Of a stretch of DNA of 64,000 nt, positions 51,888 to 60,414 are shown one piece after another. Source of the DNA: an uncultured Subdoligranulum sp. (GTDB lineage Bacteria > Bacillota > Clostridia > Oscillospirales > Ruminococcaceae); NCBI RefSeq assembly GCF_963931595.1, contig NZ_OZ007030.1, forward strand, positions 1,604,481 through 1,668,480, read 5' to 3'. The position numbers and the translations under genes are program-made. The notes under the pieces are model-generated. The model was not told the origin of the DNA. It saw only the letters and a list, made by a program, of their open reading frames with translations, and did not search any database. Positions within the stretch are counted from its first letter, which is position 1; each line of letters opens with the position of its first letter.

Positions 51888-51921
51888 TTTATGTACCGTT
51901 TATTCGGGGAGGAGTATTTCT

Positions 51922-52488
51922 ATGACCAAAACCTATTCCAAAACACGCACACTGGTGGAGTGTGCCCTGATGATTGCCCTGGGCACCGTCCTGGCAAACA
52001 TCAAGATCTACGAACTGCCCAACGGCGGTTCCATCACCCTGTTCAGCATGCTGCCCTTTATTCTCATCTCGTTCCGGCACGGCGCCAAGTGGGGGCTGTT
52101 CACCGGCTTCGTCAACAGCCTTTTGCAGATGCTGCTGGGCTTCTACGCGCCGCCGGCCCCCGGCCTGCTGCCGCTGGTGGGCATGATCCTGCTGGATTAC
52201 GTGCTGGCCTTCACGCTGCTGGGCCTGGCCGGTGCCATCGCCAAGCCCTTCTCCAACCGCCTGGTGGGCGTTGCGGTGGGCACTGCCGCCGTCTGCGTGC
52301 TTCGTTTCCTCTGCAGCTTTTTGTCCGGTGTGCTGATCTGGGGCAACCTCAGCGACGGCCTGCCCGCCTGGATCTACAGCCTGACCTACAACGGAAGCTA
52401 CATGCTGCCCGAGACGATCCTGACCACGGTGGCCGCCGTGCTGATCTGCAAGGCAGCTCCCCAGCTGTTCCATGCACAGCAGCAATAA
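51922..52488 (+). CDS. thiT: Thiamine ECF transporter substrate-binding subunit ThiT
   Basis: A 188-residue membrane protein with six helices, the S component of an energy-coupling-factor transporter. It is recognised by the ECF-contact helix start (TLVECALMIALGTVLANIKIY, split by its conserved glycine) and the thiamine-binding aromatic region near the C-terminus (SGVLIWG ... WIYSLTYNGSYMLPE). The ATG at 51922 has GGGGAGGAG upstream; an earlier in-frame start would lie inside the riboswitch terminator. The EcfA/A'/T energizing module is not in the window and must be shared. The riboswitch confirms thiamine as substrate. Confidence 0.95.
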   Translation: MTKTYSKTRTLVECALMIALGTVLANIKIYELPNGGSITLFSMLPFILISFRHGAKWGLFTGFVNSLLQMLLGFYAPPAPGLLPLVGMILLDYVLAFTLLGLAGAIAKPFSNRLVGVAVGTAAVCVLRFLCSFLSGVLIWGNLSDGLPAWIYSLTYNGSYMLPETILTTVAAVLICKAAPQLFHAQQQ

Positions 52489-52498
52489 TACATCCTGT

Positions 52499-52530
52499 GC
52501 GCCCTGCTCCGGCAGGGCGCCTTTTTTGTT
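52499..52530 (+). terminator. Terminator after thiT
   Basis: A 9 bp stem GCGCCCTGC/GCAGGGCGC followed by CTTTTTT. Confidence 0.9.
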
Positions 52531-52786
52531 TGCGGGGTGCATGTCATAAAAAAATTTTTCACCCCATTGTTTCGATTTTTTATTTTTTTGCGTTAAATTT
52601 CTCATTATATTAACATTTTTCCCAATTTCAAGGTCACTTTTTCGTTCTTTTGACAAATTGTTTAAATTTGCTTTCTTTTTTATGAAGAATATGTTAATAT
52701 GATATCAACAAGGCATGCGTTCTGCGAACCAGAGACACCGCATACCACGTTAGAGGAATCCATCTGATTTTTGGAGGAATGCTTTT
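52531..52786 (+). promoter_or_regulatory. AT-rich leader of nagE with probable promoter
   Basis: A conspicuously AT-rich 150 bp followed by a normal-GC leader. A TTGACA at 52650-52655 and an extended -10 candidate TGTTAATAT at 52692-52700 are visible but not at canonical spacing from each other. No RAT antiterminator or clear catabolite-response palindrome was found. GGAGG stands 11 nt before the start codon. Confidence 0.4.
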
Positions 52787-54325
52787 ATGATGAAGTATCT
52801 GCAAAAGCTCGGCAAGGCACTGATGCTGCCCGTCGCCGCGCTTCCCGTCTGCGGTATCCTGATGGGTATCGGCTATGCGCTCTGTCCCTCTACCATGCAG
52901 GGCGGCGATGTCACTGGCATTGTGCAGCTGATCGGCTTTTTCCTTGTTAAAGCCGGTGGCGCCCTGATCGACAACATGTCCTGGCTGTTCGCTGTTGGCG
53001 CTGCCGTGGGCCTGGCCGACGACCACGATGGCACCGCTGGTCTTGCGGGTCTTGTCAGCTACCTGATGATGACCAGCCTGCTGTCCGTAACCATGCCTTC
53101 CACCGTCGAATGTGCTACCGCGAGTGGCGAAACAGCCACTGCTGTTATCGCCGCTTCTGGTGTACCTATCACAATGATTGCCAGCCTTGCCAACAATGAG
53201 GTCAGCATGCTGGCTTTCAGCAAGATTGCCGGTAATGCCTTTATTGGTATCCTTGCTGCCATCATCGGTTCTGCCTGCTACAACAAGTTCAAGAGCACCC
53301 AACTGCCTGATTTTCTGGCATTCTTCAGCGGCAAACGTTTTGTCGCCATTGTTACCGCCTTGGTTTCCATCATCTCGGCTGCCATCCTGCTGTTTGCATG
53401 GCCTTTCATCTTTGGCGCGCTGGTTGCTTTGGGCAAGGGTATCGCCAGTTTGGGTGGCATCGGTGCCGGTCTGTACGCTTTCTTCAACCGTCTGCTGATT
53501 CCCACCGGTCTGCATCACGCCCTGAACAACGTGTTCTGGTTCGATACCATCGGTCTGGGCGACCTGAAGCACTTCTGGGCCGGTGAAACCTCCGCTGATG
53601 TGGGCTGGAGCCTCGGCATGTACATGTCCGGCTTCTTCCCCTGCATGATGTTCGGTATTCCCGGTGCCGCTCTGGCCATGGTCAAGACGGCCAAGAACAA
53701 AAAGGCCGCTATTGGTTTGGTTTTCTCTGCTGCCATCTGCGCCTTCGTCTGCGGCGTTACCGAGCCCTTCGAGTTCGGCTTCATGTTCCTCTGCTTCCCG
53801 CTGTACATCGTATATGCTCTGCTGTACGGTATCTTCACCGTCATCACCTACTATGTTGGTTTCCGCGCCGGCTTCAGCTTCTCTGCCGGTTTGACTGACC
53901 TGGTCTTCTCTGCTTCTTTGCCTGCCGCTGCCAAGACTTGGATGATCATTCCTCTGGGCATCGCCGCTTTTGTGGTGTTCTACCTGGTATTCTACTTTGC
54001 CATCACCAAGTTCAACCTCAAGACCCCTGGCCGCGAGGATGAAGACACCGCAACCGCTGCGGCCACCGCAACCCTGGCCAACAACAACTTCACCGACATT
54101 GCCAGCGGCGTGCTGAAGGCCATCGGTGGCAAGGGCAACGTTGCCAACGTGGACTACTGCGCCACCCGCCTCCGCTTTGAGGTCAAGGACAGCAGCGCTG
54201 TGGATGAGAAGGCCGTCAAGGCGGCCGGCGCCGCGGGCGTCATCCGTCCCAGCAAGAATTCCTGCCAGGTCGTCATCGGCCCCAAGGTCCAGTTTGTCTA
54301 CGACGAATTGAAGAAGATGCTGTAA
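52787..54325 (+). CDS. nagE: PTS N-acetylglucosamine-type EIICB transporter
   Basis: A 512-residue phosphotransferase permease. The EIIC domain (residues 1-400, ten helices) has the glucose-superfamily sugar-site segments RLLIPTGLHHALNNVFWFD and VTEPFEFGFMF. After a short Ala/Thr linker comes the EIIB domain, with phosphocysteine C458 in NVDYCATRLRF. No EIIA domain is fused or encoded nearby, so EIIA is supplied in trans. N-acetylglucosamine is inferred from the NagE-like motifs and from nagB and nagA directly downstream. Codon use is richer in GGT, GCT and ATT than in neighbours, as in highly expressed or acquired genes. Confidence 0.9.
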   Translation: MMKYLQKLGKALMLPVAALPVCGILMGIGYALCPSTMQGGDVTGIVQLIGFFLVKAGGALIDNMSWLFAVGAAVGLADDHDGTAGLAGLVSYLMMTSLLSVTMPSTVECATASGETATAVIAASGVPITMIASLANNEVSMLAFSKIAGNAFIGILAAIIGSACYNKFKSTQLPDFLAFFSGKRFVAIVTALVSIISAAILLFAWPFIFGALVALGKGIASLGGIGAGLYAFFNRLLIPTGLHHALNNVFWFDTIGLGDLKHFWAGETSADVGWSLGMYMSGFFPCMMFGIPGAALAMVKTAKNKKAAIGLVFSAAICAFVCGVTEPFEFGFMFLCFPLYIVYALLYGIFTVITYYVGFRAGFSFSAGLTDLVFSASLPAAAKTWMIIPLGIAAFVVFYLVFYFAITKFNLKTPGREDEDTATAAATATLANNNFTDIASGVLKAIGGKGNVANVDYCATRLRFEVKDSSAVDEKAVKAAGAAGVIRPSKNSCQVVIGPKVQFVYDELKKML

Positions 54326-54374
54326 GCTTTTTTACAGCGCCGGGATAAAGGTTCTGGTTCCCTTTATCACATCC

Positions 54375-54411
54375 GCCGGGGGCGGGCGCGAGCCTGTCCC
54401 CGGCATTTTTT
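54375..54411 (+). terminator. Terminator after nagE
   Basis: A GCCGGGG/CCCCGGC stem (54375-54381 with 54398-54404) followed by ATTTTTT. A second hairpin GATAAAGG/CCTTTATC lies just before it at 54344-54368. Confidence 0.75.
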
Positions 54412-54451
54412 GGCGCTTCATTCATTTGGTCATACTTTTTTCACGGTTCCA

Positions 54452-54460
54452 TGCTATACT
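54452..54460 (+). promoter_or_regulatory. Extended -10 promoter of nagB-nagA
   Basis: TGCTATACT with no good -35 at 17 bp, 50 bp before the nagB start. Confidence 0.6.
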
Positions 54461-54510
54461 GACAGAAGTATGGGGGCCTCTCCCCCGCCATCATCAGGAG
54501 GTAATTCTGT

Positions 54511-55239
54511 ATGAAAATCATCCGCGCAAAAGACTACAACGACATGTCCCGCAAGGCCGCCAACATCATCTCCGCCCAGGTCATCATGAAACCCAACTGC
54601 GTGCTGGGTCTGGCCACTGGCGGTACCCCCGTAGGCACCTACAAACAGCTGGTAGACTGGTACAACAAGGGTGATCTGGACTTCTCTGAAGTGACCACCA
54701 TCAACCTGGACGAGTACCGCGGTCTGCCCCGGGAGCATCCCGAAAGCTACTGGAGCTTCATGCACCGCAACCTGTTCGACCTGGTCAACATCAACCCCGC
54801 TTCCATCAACCTGCCGGACGGCACCAACATGGACGCCGAGGCGGAATGCGCCCGGTACGACTATGTCATCAAGCGGGTGGGCGGCATCGACCTGCAGCTG
54901 CTGGGCATCGGCCATGACGGCCACATCGGCTTCAACGAGCCGGGCGAAGCCTTCGAGCTGGGCACCCACTGTGTGGACCTGAAGCCGGAAACCATCGAGG
55001 CCAACAAGCGCTTCTTTGACGGCCAGGAGGATCTGGTGCCCAAGCAGGCCTACACCATGGGCATCAAGACCATCATGCAGGCCCGCAAGGTGCTGATGGT
55101 GGCCAACGGCAAGGGCAAGGCGGAGATCGTCAAGAAGGCGTTCTTCGGCCCTGTCACGCCGGAGGTGCCCGCCAGCATCCTGCAGATGCATCCCGATTTC
55201 ATTCTGGTGGGCGATGAGGAAGCTCTGAGCCTGATCTGA
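54511..55239 (+). CDS. nagB: Glucosamine-6-phosphate deaminase
   Basis: A 242-residue enzyme converting glucosamine 6-phosphate to fructose 6-phosphate and ammonia. The phosphate loop is LATGGTPVGTYKQL. The catalytic aspartate is in TTINLDEYRGLP and the active-site histidine lies in IGHDGHIGFNEPG. It is of the short Firmicutes type without the E. coli allosteric C-terminal extension. nagA follows after 17 bp. Confidence 0.97.
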   Translation: MKIIRAKDYNDMSRKAANIISAQVIMKPNCVLGLATGGTPVGTYKQLVDWYNKGDLDFSEVTTINLDEYRGLPREHPESYWSFMHRNLFDLVNINPASINLPDGTNMDAEAECARYDYVIKRVGGIDLQLLGIGHDGHIGFNEPGEAFELGTHCVDLKPETIEANKRFFDGQEDLVPKQAYTMGIKTIMQARKVLMVANGKGKAEIVKKAFFGPVTPEVPASILQMHPDFILVGDEEALSLI

Positions 55240-55256
55240 GGGCAGGAGGAACGAAT

Positions 55257-56387
55257 ATGATTATCCGTAATGCGAAGGTTTTCTCGGACGGCTGCCGCTT
55301 TGTGGAGAAAGATCTGATCATCCGGGAGGGCCGCATCGTCTTCGGCGCGGAGCCCCTGGAGGGCGAGGAGATCCTGGACGCAAAGGGTGCCTATGCCCTG
55401 CCGGGTCTGGTGGACATCCACTTCCACGGCGCCGTGGGCCATGATTTCTGCGACGCCGACGAGGCCGGGCTGCAGGCCATTGCCGACTTTGAGGCAAGCA
55501 AGGGCGTGCTGGCCATCTGCCCCGCCACCATGACCTTCAGCGAGGAGATCCTCAACGGCATCATGGACGTGGCCGCCGCCCACAAGAACGAGCGGGGTGC
55601 CGATCTGGTGGGCATCAACATGGAAGGCCCCTACATCAGCCCCGACAAGGTGGGCGCCCAGAACCCCAAGTATGTGATGGCCGCCGACGCCGGCATGTTC
55701 CGCCGGCTGCAGGCCCGCAGCGGCGGGCTGATCCGGCTGGTGGACGTGGCCCCCGAGGTACCGGGCAATCTGGATTTCATCCGGGAATGCCACAACGAGG
55801 TACGCATCTCCATTGCCCACACCTGTGTGGACTATGAGACCGCCAAGGAAGCCTTTGCGGCCGGCGCCACCCATATGACCCACCTGTACAATGCCATGCC
55901 GGGCATCACCCACCGCGCCCCCGGTCCCATCATCGCGGCCCTGGAGGAGGGCGCCGAGGTGGAGCTCATCACCGACGGCGTACATATCCACCCGGCCATG
56001 GTGCGCTTCACCTTCCGCACCTTCGGCGACGACCATGTGATCCTCATTGCCGACAGCATGATGGCCTGCGGCCTGCCGGACGGCCAGTATTCCCTGGGCG
56101 GCCAGGCCGTGACGGTGCGCGGTCCCCGGGCCACTTTGACCGAGCACCCCGGCACCATTGCCGGCAGTGCCACCTGCCTGTATGACTGCATGAAGCATGC
56201 GGTGCGGGATATGGGTGTGCCGCTGGCCAGCGCCGTGCGGGCGGCTTCGCTGAACCCGGCCCGCAGCATCGGTGTGGACGCCGACTACGGCAGTCTGGAT
56301 GCCGGCCGCTGGGGCAATGTGATCCTGGCCGACGAGGAACTGAACATCCTGCAGGTCATCCGCAGGGGCGAAGTGATTTCCCGCTGA
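55257..56387 (+). CDS. nagA: N-acetylglucosamine-6-phosphate deacetylase
   Basis: A 376-residue amidohydrolase removing acetate from GlcNAc-6-phosphate. The HxH motif is in LVDIHFHGAVGHD and the metal glutamate is in INMEGPYIS. Two histidines lie in SIAHTCVD and THMTHLYNAMPG, and the catalytic aspartate is in LIADSMMA. All are present. With NagE and NagB it completes uptake and breakdown of N-acetylglucosamine to fructose 6-phosphate. No NagR/GntR regulator is encoded alongside. Confidence 0.96.
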   Translation: MIIRNAKVFSDGCRFVEKDLIIREGRIVFGAEPLEGEEILDAKGAYALPGLVDIHFHGAVGHDFCDADEAGLQAIADFEASKGVLAICPATMTFSEEILNGIMDVAAAHKNERGADLVGINMEGPYISPDKVGAQNPKYVMAADAGMFRRLQARSGGLIRLVDVAPEVPGNLDFIRECHNEVRISIAHTCVDYETAKEAFAAGATHMTHLYNAMPGITHRAPGPIIAALEEGAEVELITDGVHIHPAMVRFTFRTFGDDHVILIADSMMACGLPDGQYSLGGQAVTVRGPRATLTEHPGTIAGSATCLYDCMKHAVRDMGVPLASAVRAASLNPARSIGVDADYGSLDAGRWGNVILADEELNILQVIRRGEVISR

Positions 56388-56427
56388 CAGTATTCATAAT
56401 TTTGTATAAAAATTTGCGACGAGGCCA

Positions 56428-56456
56428 TTGCAAATTGTATACCCTTTTGTTATAAT
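56428..56456 (+). promoter_or_regulatory. Promoter of ireB
   Basis: TTGCAA at 56428-56433, 17 bp, TATAAT at 56451-56456. Confidence 0.85.
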
Positions 56457-56491
56457 ATAGGTATGAATACGCTGAGAAGGGGGAACTGGAT

Positions 56492-56743
56492 ATGCCGATC
56501 TCTGAGCCGACTGCCGTATTTTCCATCCGTGACGACCGCGATATGGAAATCAAACAGGCTGTTCTGCAGGTCTATCGTGCGCTGGAAGAGAAGGGCTACA
56601 ACCCCATCAACCAGCTGGTAGGCTACATCCTTTCGGAGGATCCGACCTATATTACGACTTATAAAAATGCGCGTGCGATCATCCGCCGCATTGACCGTGA
56701 CGATTTGCTGCAAGCCTTGGTGCGCGATTACGTCAAGGGATAA
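56492..56743 (+). CDS. ireB: IreB family regulatory phosphoprotein (UPF0297)
   Basis: An 83-residue cytoplasmic protein of the IreB/YrzL family, which in Enterococcus is phosphorylated by the PASTA kinase IreK and lowers cephalosporin resistance. The family blocks VYRALEEKGYNPINQLVGY and SEDPTYITTYKNAR followed by DDLLQALVRDYV are complete. N-terminal Ser/Thr residues (SEPTAVFS) are the likely phosphosites. The usual neighbours ruvX/yrrK and alaS are absent and it is monocistronic between promoter and terminator. Confidence 0.95.
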   Translation: MPISEPTAVFSIRDDRDMEIKQAVLQVYRALEEKGYNPINQLVGYILSEDPTYITTYKNARAIIRRIDRDDLLQALVRDYVKG

Positions 56744-56755
56744 AATCCTCCAACA

Positions 56756-56798
56756 GAAAAATCCCGTGTGCCGGAAACCGGTACACGGGATTTTTTTA
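56756..56798 (+). terminator. Terminator after ireB
   Basis: A long stem AAAAATCCCGTGT-GCCGG/CCGGT-ACACGGGATTTTT with an AAA loop and seven T. Its A-rich left side also gives a T-run on the minus strand, downstream of the convergent gene at 56846. Confidence 0.9.
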
Positions 56799-56845
56799 TG
56801 TTGGTTCAATGGGGCGCGCTCCCCTGCCCTGCCGGGGATTCTGCC

Positions 56846-58105
56846 TTACGCAAAGAAGGCGTTCTGCACGGCGTTGAGCACCGCGGCGCGGCCTGCCGTG
56901 AAGTTGACGCCACCCTGCAGGTAGCAGGTGTAGGGCGGGCGCAGCGGGCCGTCGCAGGAGATTTCAATAGTGCTGCCCTCGGTGAAGCTGCCCGACGCCA
57001 TGACCACCTTATCGGTATAGCCGGGCTCATCGGCGGGCTCCGGAGAGGCGAAGCTGTCCACCGGGCTGTTGTGCTGGATGCCGGCGCAGAACCCGGTCAG
57101 GGCCTCGGCGCTGCCCGAATCGAAGCAGGTCACGATGTCGTTGTGGTCCTCGGTGTAGCGGGGCACCGGGTGCACCCCCGCCAGCTCCAGCAGACACTGG
57201 GCGTAGATGGCGGTTTTCAGGGCCTCGCAGACCACCCCGGGGGCATAGTAGAAGCCCAGGAAGGTGTCCCGCAGGCTGTCCTGGGTGCAGCCCAGATCGG
57301 CGCCGATGCCCGGCGCGGTGAAGCGGTGGCTGCACTTTTCCACCAGGTCGGCCCGGCCCGCAATGTAGCCGCCGGTGGGGGTGATGCCGCCGCCGGGGTT
57401 CTTGATGAAGCTGCCGGCGATCAAGTCCGCCCTCACCGCCAGCGGTTCCCGGGTCTGGGTGAACTCGCCGTAGCAGTTGTCCACAAAGATGACCGCCTGG
57501 GGGTTGGCCTGGCGGGCCACCTCCGCCACCTTGCGGATGGTCTCCAGGTCAAAGGCATTGCGCTGGGTGTAGCCCCGGCTGCGCTGGATGTGCACCACCG
57601 TGGCGGTCTTGGCCTTCCGGGCAATCAGGTCGTAGTCCGGCGTATGGTCGGGCAGCAGCGGGCATTCGTCGTACTGCACGCCGTATTCCCGTAGCGTGCC
57701 GCAGCCCTTGCCAGCCTCCCCGATGCCGATGACGCCTTCCAGCGTGTCGTAGGGGCGGCCGGTGGCCGCCAGCAGCGTGTCGCCGGTGCGCAGCAGGCCG
57801 AACAGTGCCACCGTCAGCGTGTGGGTACCGCTCATGAACTGGGGCCGCACCAGGGCGGCCTCGGCGTCCATGCAGCGGGCAAACACCTCCTCCAGTTTGT
57901 TGCGGCTGTCATCCCAGACACCGTAGCCGCTGGAACCCCAGAAATGCCGCGCCTCCACGCCGCAGTCGGTGAAGGCTTTCAGCATCTTGAGCTGGTTGTA
58001 GTCCCGGATCTCCTCCACGTGGGCGAACTGCTCCTTGCAGAGTTCCAGTGCCTGGCGGTCCAGCGCCAGCACCTCCGGCTTGAGATTGTAAAACTGTTCG
58101 ATCAT
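56846..58105 (-). CDS. Methionine gamma-lyase-like PLP enzyme (YnbB / aluminium resistance family)
   Basis: A 419-residue PLP enzyme of the fold I family often annotated as aluminium resistance protein. The PLP lysine lies in IAGSFIKNPGGGITPTGGYI, and the phosphate-binding region is RPQFMSGTHTLTVALFG. The substrate is uncertain; cystathionine or methionine lyase activity is assumed by family. In Bacillus the gene lies near glnR. Here it is third in a unit with murD and a GNAT gene, overlapping the GNAT stop by 4 nt (ATGA). Confidence 0.88.
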   Translation of the reverse strand: MIEQFYNLKPEVLALDRQALELCKEQFAHVEEIRDYNQLKMLKAFTDCGVEARHFWGSSGYGVWDDSRNKLEEVFARCMDAEAALVRPQFMSGTHTLTVALFGLLRTGDTLLAATGRPYDTLEGVIGIGEAGKGCGTLREYGVQYDECPLLPDHTPDYDLIARKAKTATVVHIQRSRGYTQRNAFDLETIRKVAEVARQANPQAVIFVDNCYGEFTQTREPLAVRADLIAGSFIKNPGGGITPTGGYIAGRADLVEKCSHRFTAPGIGADLGCTQDSLRDTFLGFYYAPGVVCEALKTAIYAQCLLELAGVHPVPRYTEDHNDIVTCFDSGSAEALTGFCAGIQHNSPVDSFASPEPADEPGYTDKVVMASGSFTEGSTIEISCDGPLRPPYTCYLQGGVNFTAGRAAVLNAVQNAFFA

Positions 58106-58884
58106 ACTGTTTCCCATTTCCGTGTAAATTGTTGTATCCTGCCCGCCGGCGTGAAGCCCAGGCGGGTGTAGAAAGCCTCCAGTTCCGGGGCGCTGGCAAA
58201 GCGGACGGTGCGCTGCCCGGCCAGCTCGTTGGCCGTCCAGACGATGAGCCATCCGGCCAGTCCCCTGCCCCGCCATTCGGGGGCCGTCACCCCCGCCGAG
58301 AGATAGGCTTCCGCGTCGCTCTGCTCGTAGCAGCCCACTGTGCAGACCGGGGTGCTGCCGTCCAGCAGGGCCCGGCAGCAGCCGATTCCGTGGGCGATGG
58401 AGGTGCAGGCCAGCGTGTAGAAGGCCTCCTGCTCCGCCTCGCTGTCCGGGAAGACCAGGCGGCTCACCGGCAGCATGGCGGGCTGTTCCGCCAGCGTCAG
58501 CGCCGCGGGGGGCGGGGCGGGCAGCGGCAGCTGCGTTCCCCGGGGCAGCTCCCACAGCCGCAGGGGCGGTTCCTGCTGCCAGCCCGGCAGAACCGGTCGG
58601 GGGCAGAGCAGACGCTCCACCCCCAGAAAACGCAGGAATCCCTCCAATTCCTCCGTGGCCTCCTCCCCGGCCTCCCCCTGGGGAAGTGTTCCGCAGAGGG
58701 TGGCGGTGCCGCCCCGCAGCGCCAGGGCCGCCCTTCCGGGCAGCAGATAGAAGCACCATCCGCTGGCCGGGTGCTGCCCGAACAGCGCACAGTGGGTGCC
58801 CATGGTGGCCTCAAAGTAGGGTTGGCGGCGGATGCGGCGGGCGAATTCCGCCCGCTGGGCGGCGTTGGTAACGGATTGAATCAT
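58102..58884 (-). CDS. GNAT family N-acetyltransferase
   Basis: A 260-residue protein. The C-terminal 130 residues are a GNAT domain with the acetyl-CoA loop TAPEWRGRGLAGWLIVW (R-G-R-G-L-A pattern) and the final strand FYTRLGFTPAGRI. The N-terminal half resembles a degenerate second GNAT-like domain without the loop. The substrate is unknown. It lies between murD and the lyase-like gene, with 24 bp and -4 bp spacing, so one transcript is expected. Confidence 0.85.
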   Translation of the reverse strand: MIQSVTNAAQRAEFARRIRRQPYFEATMGTHCALFGQHPASGWCFYLLPGRAALALRGGTATLCGTLPQGEAGEEATEELEGFLRFLGVERLLCPRPVLPGWQQEPPLRLWELPRGTQLPLPAPPPAALTLAEQPAMLPVSRLVFPDSEAEQEAFYTLACTSIAHGIGCCRALLDGSTPVCTVGCYEQSDAEAYLSAGVTAPEWRGRGLAGWLIVWTANELAGQRTVRFASAPELEAFYTRLGFTPAGRIQQFTRKWETV

Positions 58885-58908
58885 AGGGATTCCTTACAGG
58901 GTCATAGA

Positions 58909-60306
58909 TTATTGCAGGGCCATGACGATCCGCTTGAAGTCGCGGCCGCGGACCTCGAAGTTGGGGTAGAGGTCAAAGGAGGCGGACGCCGGCGACAGGC
59001 TCACCACATCCCCCGGCACCGCAGCGGCACGGGCCTTCTCCACGGCGTCCTGCATGCTGTCGGCATGGACAATCTTCAGGTCGCTGGCGGCAAAATCGGG
59101 ATGCTCCCGCACGGCCTTCTCGATGCGCGGCGCGGTGGCGCCCATGAGGATCAGCGTCTTGACGTGGGCCAGGATCTCGGGGGCCAGTGGCTCGTAGGGG
59201 ATCTTCTTGTCGTAGCCGCCGGCGATGAGGATGATCTTCTGATCAAAGCTGCGCAGCCCCGCGATGGTCCGCGTGGGGCTGGAGGCAATGGAGTCGTTGT
59301 AGTAGGTCACGCCATCCAGCGTGCGCACCGGCTCGATGCGGTGTTCCACACCGGTAAAGGTGGACGCCACCTGATGCATGGCCTCCACCGGCACCCGGCC
59401 CCACACCGCCGCGATGGCCGCCAGCAGGTTCTCCACGTTGTGCAGGCCCCGCAGTTTGACCTCCTTGCGGGAGACCACCGGCGTCACGGTGCCGTTCCCG
59501 GCGTAGCAGAGCATGTCGTCCTCCGCCCGCAGGAAAGCGCCGTTGTCGGTCTCGTGCAGGCGGGTGAACCAGACCTGCTCGCCCTTGCAGTCCTTCTGCA
59601 TGCCCCGGGTGATGTCGTTCTCATAGCCCAGCACCGCACGGCAGGGCGGCACCTGCCACAGCAGAATGTTGCGCTTGGCGTCGATGTATTCCTGCATGTC
59701 CTTGTGATGGTCCAGATGGTTGGGCGTCACGTTGGTGACCACCGCCACCTTGGGGCTGCGGCGCATGCTGATCAGCTGGAAGCTGGACAGCTCCACCACG
59801 GCCACGGCGTCGGGGGTCACATCGGCCAGCTGGGGCAGCAGCGCCGCACCGATGTTGCCGCCCAGAAAGACCTTGCGGCCCGCCGCCTCCATCATCTTGG
59901 AGATCAGCGTGGTGGTGGTGGTCTTGCCGTCCGAACCGGTGACGGCGATGATCTCACAGGGGCAGAACTCAAAGAAGAGCTCCACCTCGCTGGTGACCAT
60001 GGCGCCGGCCTTCAGGGCCGCCTGCAGCTCGGGCTTGTAGTACTCGTAGCCCGGCGTGCGCATGATGATGTCCTGGCCGGCAAAGCCGTCGGTATAGTGT
60101 TCGCCCAGGCTCAGATTCACCTGCAGGCGGCGCAGCGTATCGGCATAGTCGCCGAAGTCCTCCAGGCTCTTCTTCTGGTCGCAGAGGGTCACCTTGGCCC
60201 CCATCGCCACAAACTGTTCGATGCAGCGCTTGTGGCTCACGCCTGCGCCGATAAAGGCAACCTTCTTGCCGTGAATCAATTCCTGCAACTGTTCAATGGG
60301 CCGCAT
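58909..60306 (-). CDS. murD: UDP-N-acetylmuramoyl-L-alanine--D-glutamate ligase
   Basis: A 465-residue Mur ligase adding D-glutamate to UDP-MurNAc-Ala. The P-loop is VTGSDGKTTTTTLI near residue 122, after the N-terminal UDP-binding domain (KKVAFIGAGVSHKR). Central domain blocks are NVTPNHLDHH and HNVENLLAAIA, and GVEHRIEPV marks the start of the C-terminal domain. It lies outside the dcw cluster, with a GNAT and a lyase-like gene downstream. Clostridial MurD outside dcw is not rare. Confidence 0.95.
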   Translation of the reverse strand: MRPIEQLQELIHGKKVAFIGAGVSHKRCIEQFVAMGAKVTLCDQKKSLEDFGDYADTLRRLQVNLSLGEHYTDGFAGQDIIMRTPGYEYYKPELQAALKAGAMVTSEVELFFEFCPCEIIAVTGSDGKTTTTTLISKMMEAAGRKVFLGGNIGAALLPQLADVTPDAVAVVELSSFQLISMRRSPKVAVVTNVTPNHLDHHKDMQEYIDAKRNILLWQVPPCRAVLGYENDITRGMQKDCKGEQVWFTRLHETDNGAFLRAEDDMLCYAGNGTVTPVVSRKEVKLRGLHNVENLLAAIAAVWGRVPVEAMHQVASTFTGVEHRIEPVRTLDGVTYYNDSIASSPTRTIAGLRSFDQKIILIAGGYDKKIPYEPLAPEILAHVKTLILMGATAPRIEKAVREHPDFAASDLKIVHADSMQDAVEKARAAAVPGDVVSLSPASASFDLYPNFEVRGRDFKRIVMALQ

Positions 60307-60344
60307 GATACATCTCTCCCCTGCTGTTGAATTTCGTCCCTCTT

Positions 60345-60373
60345 ATTATACTCAGTCTGCAGCCTGGCTGCAA
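60345..60373 (-). promoter_or_regulatory. Promoter of the murD unit
   Basis: On the minus strand TTGCAG (60368-60373), 17 bp, TATAAT (60345-60350). The -35 box overlaps the terminator of the upstream gene. Confidence 0.75.
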
Positions 60374-60402
60374 CAAAATCGGCCCGCCTGCGCGAGCCGA
60401 AT
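60371..60402 (-). terminator. Terminator after the PRPP synthetase gene
   Basis: On the minus strand TCGGC...GCCGA with an inner CG-rich stem, followed by TTTTGTTG. Confidence 0.65.
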
Positions 60403-60414
60403 TGTATCCTTTGG

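Noticed and set aside
51844..51921. A thiT start inside the riboswitch terminator.
   Set aside because: It would place coding sequence over the terminator hairpin, and GGGGAGGAG points to the ATG at 51922.
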